Positions 16,711-23,343 of a stretch of 54,250 nucleotides of DNA are shown here, piece after piece. Numbering within the stretch: position 1 is the stretch's first letter; every line of letters begins with the position of its first letter. The notes under the pieces are model-generated. The model was not told the origin of the DNA. It made no database searches and saw only the letters and a program-made list of their open reading frames with translations. Source of the DNA: DATLGB01 sp038258425 (lineage in GTDB: Bacteria; Actinomycetota; Thermoleophilia; Solirubrobacterales; Solirubrobacteraceae). The stretch lies in the NCBI GenBank assembly GCA_038258425.1, contig JBBSPV010000025.1, positions 1-54,250 on the forward strand, given 5' to 3'. The position numbers and the translations under genes were made by a program.

Positions 16711-17367
16711 TCAGCCCGTCACGCCCAGTCCGACCGGGCACGACACGCCGGTGCCGCCGAGCCCGCAGTAGCCCATCGGGTTCTTGGCGAGATACTGCTG
16801 GTGGTAGTCCTCGGCGTAGTAGAACTCGCCGGCCGGAGCGATCTCCGTGGTGATCGCGCCCTTGCCGGCGGCGTCCAGCGCCTCCTGGAAGGCGGCCCGG
16901 GAGCGCTCGGCAGTCTCGGCCTGGGCGTCCGAGGTCGTGTAGATCGCGCTGCGGTACTGCGTGCCGACGTCGTTGCCCTGGCGCATGCCCTGCGTCGGGT
17001 CGTGCTCCTCCCAGAACGCCTTGAGGATGCGCTCGTAGGAGATCACCTTGGGGTCGAAGACGACGAGAACGGCCTCCGTGTGGCCGGTGGCGCCGGAGCA
17101 GACCTCCTCGTAGGTCGGGTTCGGCGTGGCCCCGCCCGCGTAGCCCACGGCCGTCGTGTAGACGCCGTCGAGCTGCCAGAAGACGCGCTCGGCGCCCCAG
17201 AAGCAGCCCATCCCGACGACGGCGACCTCGAGCCCCTCGGGAAACGGGGGTGCCAGCGGGTGACCGTTGACATGATGCGCGGCCGGCACGTCCATCGCCC
17301 GGTCTCGGCCGGGCAGGGCAGACTCCGAATCGGGCAGTGTCGTCTTTGACCGTGAAAAGAAGAGCAT
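16711..17367 (-). CDS. msrA: Peptide-methionine (S)-S-oxide reductase
   Basis: A 218-residue enzyme that repairs oxidised methionine. The catalytic GCFWG motif lies at about residues 54-58, followed by GYAGG and the GATGHTEAV and QYRSAIY signatures. The MLFFSRSKT...ALPGRD N-terminal extension is common in actinobacterial MsrA, and GAGGTGA lies about 7 nt upstream of the ATG, so the long start is right. One further Cys in MGYCGLGGTGVSCP could act as resolving cysteine. It is divergent from the GGDEF gene. Confidence 0.96.
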   Translation of the reverse strand: MLFFSRSKTTLPDSESALPGRDRAMDVPAAHHVNGHPLAPPFPEGLEVAVVGMGCFWGAERVFWQLDGVYTTAVGYAGGATPNPTYEEVCSGATGHTEAVLVVFDPKVISYERILKAFWEEHDPTQGMRQGNDVGTQYRSAIYTTSDAQAETAERSRAAFQEALDAAGKGAITTEIAPAGEFYYAEDYHQQYLAKNPMGYCGLGGTGVSCPVGLGVTG

Positions 17368-17403
17368 CGGGTAGTCACCTCAGCAGGAGAAGTCGCAGGG
17401 ACC

Positions 17404-17413
17404 AGTTTACCCT
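17404..17413. promoter_or_regulatory. Symmetric bidirectional -10 element (msrA / GGDEF gene)
   Basis: AGTTTACCCT reads TACCCT rightward (toward the start at 17435) and TAAACT leftward (toward msrA at 17367). The two opposing -10 hexamers share the central TA. Leader lengths would be about 15 nt rightward and 30 nt leftward, the latter containing the msrA Shine-Dalgarno. Confidence 0.45.
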
Positions 17414-17434
17414 GCGCTTCTCGCTCCCCCGCCA

Positions 17435-18325
17435 GTGATCGTCATCACCGCCCTGACCGACCGCCCCCAGCGCGCCGCGCTCGGCTACATGCTGCGGGCC
17501 GCAGGCGCCGAGGTCGTCCACGCCCAGGGTCCGGAGGCCGCGCTGGCCGCCGTCGGCGAGCACCGCCCCGACGTGCTCCTCGCGGCCGACGATCTCGACG
17601 GTGGCGTGCTCACGCTCATCGACGCGATCAAGCAGGACCCGACGTTCTTCGGCACCGCCGTCGTCATCGTCGGCGACGCCCTCGATCAGGAGCAGATCCT
17701 CGAGGCGATGCGCCGCGGCGCCGCCGACGTCCTGCGCCACCCGGACGACGGCGCCGACGTCGTCGCCCGCACCTTCGCGGCGACGCGCACCAAGGCGCTC
17801 GTGGAGGAGCTCACCGCCCAGAACGACCGGCTCGTGGAGCTCGTCTCCTTCGACGAGCTGACCGGGCTGCGCAACCGGCGGGCGATCCTCGCCGAGCTCG
17901 ACATGCTCATCGCGGGCGCCGACCGCCACGGCCGGCCGGTGTCGATCTGCATGCTCGACGTCGACCACTTCAAGGCGATCAACGACCGCCTCGGCCACCG
18001 CGTCGGTGACGAGGTGCTGCGCGAGATCGCGCGGCGGCTCGAGGCGCGGCTGCGGCGCGAGGACAGCGCCGGGCGCCTCGGCGGCGACGAGCTGCTCGTC
18101 CTGCTGCCCGAGACGGAGGCCGACGGGGCCGCGATCCTCGCGCAGGAGCTCTGCGACGGGGTCATGGCCGGCGCCATCGCCACGTCGGCCGGGCTCGTCG
18201 ACGTCACGGCCAGCCTGGGTTGCGCCGCCTGGCGGGGCGAGGAGGCCGCCGAGCTGCTCGACCGCGCCGACAGCGCCCTCTACGCGGCCAAGGCCGGCGG
18301 GCGCGCGCGGGCGGCGCTCGCCTAG
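17435..18325 (+). CDS. Diguanylate cyclase with degenerate receiver domain
   Basis: A 296-residue cytosolic protein. The C-terminal GGDEF domain (about 130-296) has the active-site loop GGDEL and the upstream RRED, which matches the RxxD product-inhibition site at the right spacing, so c-di-GMP synthesis with feedback control is expected. The N-terminal part (1-120) has the length and fold pattern of a receiver, but the phosphoacceptor position in HRPDVLLAADD is Ala, the early acidic pair is incomplete and the conserved Lys is replaced near VLRHPDD. It is therefore probably not phosphorylated in the usual way. The start is the GTG at 17435. Confidence 0.88.
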   Translation: MIVITALTDRPQRAALGYMLRAAGAEVVHAQGPEAALAAVGEHRPDVLLAADDLDGGVLTLIDAIKQDPTFFGTAVVIVGDALDQEQILEAMRRGAADVLRHPDDGADVVARTFAATRTKALVEELTAQNDRLVELVSFDELTGLRNRRAILAELDMLIAGADRHGRPVSICMLDVDHFKAINDRLGHRVGDEVLREIARRLEARLRREDSAGRLGGDELLVLLPETEADGAAILAQELCDGVMAGAIATSAGLVDVTASLGCAAWRGEEAAELLDRADSALYAAKAGGRARAALA

Positions 18326-18341
18326 TGCTAGATCTCACCTC

Positions 18342-19262
18342 GTGAGTCGAAGGGTCGCCTTTCTCGGCAGCAAGCCGCTCGGTCACGCGGTGCTCCGCCG
18401 GCTGGGCGAGGTGGTCCGAGCGCCGCACGAGCTGGTCGGCGTCATCGTGCCCGACGACGCCGACGACCCCCGGTCGGTGCTCACGCAGATGCAGACGACG
18501 GCCCAGGCGCTGCGCGTCCGGCTCGAGGTGGTGCGCAGCGGCGCCGAGACCCGTGCGGCGCTCGAGCAGCTGCGCCCGGACCTGGCGATCGTCTGCGGCT
18601 GGTACCTGCGCCTCCCCGTGGAGGACACGGCGACCCGCTTCTACGGGCTGCATGCCTCGAGGCTCCCGGCCTACCGGGGCTTCGCGCCCGTCGTGTGGCA
18701 GATCCTGGAGGGCCGCGACGAGGTCGGGCTGTCGCTGTTCGAGCTGACGGCCGGCATCGACGAGGGCGACGTCGTCGCGGCGTCAAGCGTCCCCCTGGGC
18801 GGCGAGGACACCGTCGGCGACGCCCTCGAGGGACTCGAGCGGCTCTCCGTGGCCATGGTCGGTGATCATCTGCCCGATCTGCTCGACGGCCGGGCGCAGC
18901 CGCGCCCCCAGGATCATGCGCAAGCGACCTACCGCGGCCCGCGGTCCGCTGAGGACGGGGAGATCGACTGGCGCCTGCCCGCCCGGGGGATCCACGACTT
19001 CGTCCGGGCCCAGACGCGGCCCTATCCCGGGGCCTACACGTCCCTGGGCGACACGTGCCTGCGCGTGTGGCGCACGAGAGTCGAGCCGCGCGCCTACGGG
19101 GGCGTGCCGGGCAGCGTCTGCGAGCGCCATCCCGGCGCGGTCGTCGTCGCCTGCGGCGATGGAGCGGTGCAGGTGCTCGAGGCGCAGGTCGACGGGGAGG
19201 CGCCCGCGTCGGTCGAGGCGATCCTCAGCTCGGTGACCCAGCGGCTCGGGCGCCGCCCCTAG
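18342..19262 (+). CDS. Formyltransferase-family protein (Fmt/ArnA-like fold), catalytic Asn missing
   Basis: A 306-residue protein with the formyltransferase fold. GLHASRLPAYRGFAP corresponds to the NxHxSLLPxxRG signature of methionyl-tRNA and sugar formyltransferases, but the catalytic Asn is Gly here; the His and the later Asp (GIDEGDV) are kept. A C-terminal OB-like domain follows (from about 210, DGEIDWRLPARGIHDFVRAQTRPYPGAY). Such proteins use 10-formyl-THF on amino groups of tRNA or amino sugars. With the glycan locus starting 1 kb away a sugar substrate is possible, but the lost Asn leaves activity open. The gene follows the GGDEF gene by 16 bp. Confidence 0.8.
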   Translation: MSRRVAFLGSKPLGHAVLRRLGEVVRAPHELVGVIVPDDADDPRSVLTQMQTTAQALRVRLEVVRSGAETRAALEQLRPDLAIVCGWYLRLPVEDTATRFYGLHASRLPAYRGFAPVVWQILEGRDEVGLSLFELTAGIDEGDVVAASSVPLGGEDTVGDALEGLERLSVAMVGDHLPDLLDGRAQPRPQDHAQATYRGPRSAEDGEIDWRLPARGIHDFVRAQTRPYPGAYTSLGDTCLRVWRTRVEPRAYGGVPGSVCERHPGAVVVACGDGAVQVLEAQVDGEAPASVEAILSSVTQRLGRRP

Positions 19263-20208
19263 CACCGCCCCGGCCCGCCTGCGGGTGCCCGGCGGTCAGC
19301 CACGTCCACACGAGCGCGACCCACAGCACGGCGGCCAGCGACGCGTGCACCCAGACCACGCCGGCCGGCAGCGCCGCGTGGTACTGCACGAGGCCGACCA
19401 CGCCCTGCAGGCCGAGCAGCAGGCCGACGGCCGCGAGCGAGCGCTGCAGATCGCCCGACCAGCGCCGGCGCCGGGCGAGCAGCCACAGGCCGATCGTGGC
19501 GAAGCCCATGACGGCCGCGGAGTGCCCGTGCAGGTGGATGAGGCTGCGCAGCGTGTTGCCGGTCAGGCCGCTGAGCCGCTCGACGTAGTCGCCGGTGCCC
19601 GCCCCGCCGGCGTGCGGCCCCGACGCGGTCGCGAACGTCCCGGCGACGATCACGTAGCCCCCGAAGACCACGAGCGCCCGCGTGAGGAGGATGGCGAGCC
19701 GGTTGCCGAGCACCGGCGGCGCCTGCGCCGGCCGGCGGATCCGCCACGCCAGGACGGTGGCGGCGACGAGCAGCGCGCAGGACAGCAGGTAGTGGGCGAT
19801 GACGACCTCCCAGGAGAGGTCGAGCAGCACGGTGATGCCGCCGATCACCGCCTGGGCCAGGACGCCCAGGGGCAGGATCACGGCCGGGACGACGAGGTCG
19901 CGCCGGAAGGGGCGCAGCCGGTAGGCGCCGATCGCGGCGAGCAGGCACGGCAGCCCGACGACGCCGGTGAGCATCCGGTTGCCGAACTCGATCAGCGTGT
20001 GGCTCTGCAGCGCCGGCAGCAGCTCCCCGTCGTTGCAGCGCGGCCACTGGTGGCAGCCGAGCCCCGAACCGGTCAGGCGCACGGCGGCACCGGTCACGAT
20101 GATCAGCGTCAGCGTGACGAGCGCGGCGTCGACGACGTAGCGGTACTGGCGCTCCTTGACGGTGAAGCGCTCGCGGCGAGCGGTGCGGGCGGGCTCGGCG
20201 ACGGCCAT
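19225..20208 (-). CDS. ctaA: Heme A synthase, CtaA/COX15 family
   Basis: A 327-residue membrane protein with about eight helices. GSGLGCHQWPRC carries the family Cys pair; HTLIEFGNRMLTG and later IAHYLLSC, HLHGHS and VHASLA hold the heme-binding His residues of the duplicated four-helix unit. CtaA converts heme O to heme A for the aa3 oxidase. It is convergent with the formyltransferase gene and overlaps it by 38 bp. No other oxidase-assembly gene is nearby. Confidence 0.92.
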   Translation of the reverse strand: MAVAEPARTARRERFTVKERQYRYVVDAALVTLTLIIVTGAAVRLTGSGLGCHQWPRCNDGELLPALQSHTLIEFGNRMLTGVVGLPCLLAAIGAYRLRPFRRDLVVPAVILPLGVLAQAVIGGITVLLDLSWEVVIAHYLLSCALLVAATVLAWRIRRPAQAPPVLGNRLAILLTRALVVFGGYVIVAGTFATASGPHAGGAGTGDYVERLSGLTGNTLRSLIHLHGHSAAVMGFATIGLWLLARRRRWSGDLQRSLAAVGLLLGLQGVVGLVQYHAALPAGVVWVHASLAAVLWVALVWTWLTAGHPQAGRGGARGGARAAGSPS

Positions 20209-20259
20209 GCGGGTCCATTGAAGCGGACGGGGGGCCCAACTCGTGGCTACGCTGCTGCG

Positions 20260-21750
20260 GTGCGCAGGCGGCGGACCCCTGACCGTGCGTTGGTCGCACT
20301 ACTCGGCGTGCTCGCGGTCTTCGGCTGTGCGTGGGCGTTTCTCACGCCACCGTGGCAGATCCCGGACGAACTGCCCCACTTCTCCTATGTGGAGACGCTG
20401 TTCGAGGAGCATCACGTCCCGCAGAACAAGGGTGGCCAAGCCTTCGCGAGTGATGTCGGCGCGGCGTTCGGCCTCACGAACGCTGGCACGACCATCTTCG
20501 TGCCTTTCGCCCACCCGGAGTGGAGCTCGATCAAGGCCGCGCGCACCCGAGCCGCACTCAGTCGCGCGCCGCGTGACGATGGTGGAGACGGCTTCACCAG
20601 CTCGGCCTTGAATCCACCCGCCGGCTACCTGTTCGACCTGCCGGCTTACGCCGTGTTCTCGTCGGCCCCAACGACCACGACGCTCTACGCGATGCGGCTC
20701 TGGAACGTCCTTCTGCTGCTGGTCAACGCTGTCTCCGCGTGGGTACTCGTAGGCGAACTGGTCAGCCGGCGCCGCGTTGTGCGTCTTGCCGGTGCCGCGA
20801 CCATCGGGCTCTGGCCCGAGGTCACGTTCATCACCGCCGGCGTCAACCCCGACGGGATGACGATGGCCCTGTGGACCACCGTCTTCGCGATCGCGGCCCG
20901 GTGCGCGGTCCGCGGCCTCACCGTCAGCCGCGGGTTGGCGCTCGGACTCGCGATCGGCCTGGCCATCCTCTCCAAATCAACCGGAGTGGCGCTCGTTCCG
21001 GGCGCGTTGCTGCTGGTTGCCTGGTGCCTGTGGCGGATGCGCACGACGCAGCCGCGCGCACAACTCGCGCGGGTCGCCGCAGCAACGGCCGGAGCCATAG
21101 CGATCCTTCCGCTTGCCTGGTCGATCTACACCAGACTGACCAGCACCGGGGCCTTCAGCCAGTTCGGACAAGTCACCGGCGCCAACGCCGCCGGCGCCGG
21201 CTTCAACATCCGGAAGTTCCTGTCGTACCTGTGGCAGTTCTACCTTCCGCCACTCGGCTTCATGCAGCCGATTCACCTCCGGTACCCGGTCATCTCCGAC
21301 CGTCCGGTGCTCAATACGTGGCTCGGCATGGGCACGGGAACCTTCGGCTGGGTCAACGTGTGGTTCCCGCCCTGGGTGTACTGGATCGTCGGCTGGGTCA
21401 TCGTCGGCGTCGTCGTCTGCGCCATCTGGGGAGTTCTGCGACGCCGCCGCGACGGTCGACGGCTCGGCGCCGGAAGGTGGGCCGCGCTCGGCTTCATCGC
21501 ACTCGGCGCGCTCGGCCTCGTCGCCGGTACCCACTGGACCGACTACGCGTTCTCCAACATCGGCGCGACGTTCGCCCAAGGCCGGTACATCCTCCCCGGC
21601 GTGCTGCCGATACTGGCTCTCGCCGTCGGTGCCGCGGTCGCCGCCTTCGGCCGCCGTCGAGGGATCGCGGCGGGAGTCTGGCTCGGGGCACTGGGCATCA
21701 TGCAGTTGGCGTCGCTGGGCTTGATCGCCGAGCGCTGGTATGCGTCGTAG
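20260..21750 (+). CDS. DUF2142 multi-membrane-spanning protein, likely GT-C-like glycosyltransferase or polymerase
   Basis: A 496-residue protein with about eleven membrane helices. The GTG at 20260 follows TACGCT by 6 nt. After the first helix comes TPPWQIPDELPHFSYV with D36-E37, the position where GT-C enzymes keep their catalytic acidic residue in the first external loop. The same motif recurs in the fused protein at 32580-34724. GC is lower than in the flanks. DUF2142 proteins sit in surface-glycan loci but have no proven reaction. The downstream gene overlaps its end by 11 bp and is probably its partner. Confidence 0.85.
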   Translation: MRRRRTPDRALVALLGVLAVFGCAWAFLTPPWQIPDELPHFSYVETLFEEHHVPQNKGGQAFASDVGAAFGLTNAGTTIFVPFAHPEWSSIKAARTRAALSRAPRDDGGDGFTSSALNPPAGYLFDLPAYAVFSSAPTTTTLYAMRLWNVLLLLVNAVSAWVLVGELVSRRRVVRLAGAATIGLWPEVTFITAGVNPDGMTMALWTTVFAIAARCAVRGLTVSRGLALGLAIGLAILSKSTGVALVPGALLLVAWCLWRMRTTQPRAQLARVAAATAGAIAILPLAWSIYTRLTSTGAFSQFGQVTGANAAGAGFNIRKFLSYLWQFYLPPLGFMQPIHLRYPVISDRPVLNTWLGMGTGTFGWVNVWFPPWVYWIVGWVIVGVVVCAIWGVLRRRRDGRRLGAGRWAALGFIALGALGLVAGTHWTDYAFSNIGATFAQGRYILPGVLPILALAVGAAVAAFGRRRGIAAGVWLGALGIMQLASLGLIAERWYAS

Positions 21751-22447
21751 CGGCGTCATCGCACTGTTGGCGACGCTGTTGGTGGGCGGGGTCGTCCTTA
21801 CCATCGCTGCCGGCAAAGACCGGCCACCGCTTGCCGACAGCCTCGGCGTCCAGGTTCAAGAGCCGGTTGCGACGCTCCGCCCGGGATCGGAGGCGTGCCA
21901 AGGGCCGCTACAGGTGGCCAAAGGCGTCCGTGTGTTGCGCTGGGTCTTCAACACCGGCGCGGCGGAAAAACCTGGACCCCCGCTGAAGCTCGAGGTCCGC
22001 CGACGCGGGACGGTCCTACGGCAGGCAACCGTCCCGGCGGGCTATCACGGCATCGTCGACGTCGGACTCAAGCGCCCGATTCCGGACGATCGGCTCGTCA
22101 CGCTCTGTGTCCACAACGAGGGTCAACGGGCCGTCAGCATCTACGGCAGCGACCCAGCGGGCACCGGACCACTGCTCACGCCGGGCGCCGGTCGCTACGG
22201 CAACAGCACCAGCGCGTTGTCCGTCGATGGTCGCACGGTTACGGGCGACGCGTTCATCGACTTCCCGTCGAGCGGCTCCAGCTCGCTGCTTGACCGCCTG
22301 ACGAGTGTCCCGAGCCGCGCGTCCGCCTGGCTCCCACGACCTCTGGGAACCTGGTTCCTCTTCTTGCTCGCAGCCGCGACGCTCCTCGCGGCAAGCGCCG
22401 GGATGGTCGTCGCCTTGCGGGCGGCTCTCGCCGCGGACGCGCCCTAG
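21740..22447 (+). CDS. Accessory membrane protein of the DUF2142 partner
   Basis: A 235-residue protein with a membrane helix at each end (about 5-24 and 205-228) and an external beta-rich domain between them. C53 and C123 lie in this domain and may form a disulfide. The domain (KLEVRRRGTVLRQATVPAG...DDRLVTLCVHN) matches in layout, motif and Cys spacing the N-terminal domain of the 714-residue DUF2142 fusion in this window (C57 and C128). It overlaps the preceding gene by 11 bp, so co-translation is likely. Probable role: partner or substrate-binding domain for the DUF2142 enzyme. Confidence 0.75.
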   Translation: MRRSGVIALLATLLVGGVVLTIAAGKDRPPLADSLGVQVQEPVATLRPGSEACQGPLQVAKGVRVLRWVFNTGAAEKPGPPLKLEVRRRGTVLRQATVPAGYHGIVDVGLKRPIPDDRLVTLCVHNEGQRAVSIYGSDPAGTGPLLTPGAGRYGNSTSALSVDGRTVTGDAFIDFPSSGSSSLLDRLTSVPSRASAWLPRPLGTWFLFLLAAATLLAASAGMVVALRAALAADAP

Positions 22448-23343
22448 CCGCGGGCCCGCTGCGCCAGCTCCAGCCGCAGCCGCGCGCTCTCCGCTCGTTC
22501 GGCCTCCAGCTCGCGCTCGAGCCCGGCGACGAGCTCGCGCTGCGCCCGGTCTGCCGGGCCATACGCCCGGTCGCGGGCAATGAGCTCTAGGTAGAGCGCG
22601 AGACGGTTCTCCTCGAGCCGGGCCAGGAGCTCGTTCTCGTGGAACGGGTCGAGGATGGACCGAACGTCGTCGGCGAAGGTCGCCTCTTGACCGTAGACGG
22701 CGCCGAAGCCGAACACGCACGGCACCCGCCGCAGCTCGAGGTCCTCGCGGCGAGCCAGCAGGTCCTCCACCGCCGTGAGCACCCCGTTGGCCGGGCCTCC
22801 CTCGTGCGTCGCGTAAGCGAAGGAGCCGACGCCGTAGAAGCCCCGACCGGACTGGAGCGCCGCCTCGCCGGGCACGGCGCCGCGGTCGAAGTCCAGCGCG
22901 TGGCGGCGCTCAGCGGGAACGTCGTCGGGGTCGTAGTACATGTCGCGGCGCCCGGCCGGCCACGCCACGTCGTGCAGCAGCGCAACCGGCGCGCGATCCA
23001 CGCCGAAGATCGCCTCGAGCTCTCCCGAGACGACGTGATGGTTGTGGTCACCATCTATGACATAGAGATCAAAGGGCTCGAGCTCGGCGAGCGCGACAGG
23101 GCTCTTGCCGACGAGCAGCTGGACGCGGCCCTCGCCGGCGAGGCGGCGCAGGTGCGGCGACGGAGCGGGGTCGATCGTATGGAGCTGCGCCCCGTTCACA
23201 CTCGCCCAGTCGGCGAGTTCCTCGGTCATCAGGCCGCCCTCGCCGCCGAGCTCGACGACGCGCCGGGGCGCGACCGCGTCGAGGATCGGGACGATCAGCG
23301 AGCGGAACTCCGCGAGCGAGTGCAAGAGCCACGGCCCACTCAC
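22444..23343 (-). CDS. SAM-dependent methyltransferase with C-terminal coiled coil
   Basis: A 299-residue protein. The Rossmann core shows VVELGGEGGLMTEELADWA (motif I), TIDPAPS and DLYVIDGDHNHHVV, typical of the Methyltransf_24 group found in glycan clusters. The last 40 residues (QRELVAGLERELEAERAESA and on) form a coiled coil. The GTG start overlaps the stop of the HAD gene by 4 bp (GTGA), so the two are translated together. Probable role: methylation of a glycan or its precursor. Confidence 0.82.
   Translation of the reverse strand: MSGPWLLHSLAEFRSLIVPILDAVAPRRVVELGGEGGLMTEELADWASVNGAQLHTIDPAPSPHLRRLAGEGRVQLLVGKSPVALAELEPFDLYVIDGDHNHHVVSGELEAIFGVDRAPVALLHDVAWPAGRRDMYYDPDDVPAERRHALDFDRGAVPGEAALQSGRGFYGVGSFAYATHEGGPANGVLTAVEDLLARREDLELRRVPCVFGFGAVYGQEATFADDVRSILDPFHENELLARLEENRLALYLELIARDRAYGPADRAQRELVAGLERELEAERAESARLRLELAQRARG

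Noticed and set aside
18323..18335. TAGATCT before the formyltransferase start as another leaderless -10
   Set aside because: The hexamer does not fit TANNNT at the right spacing, so it was left out of the list of leaderless genes.
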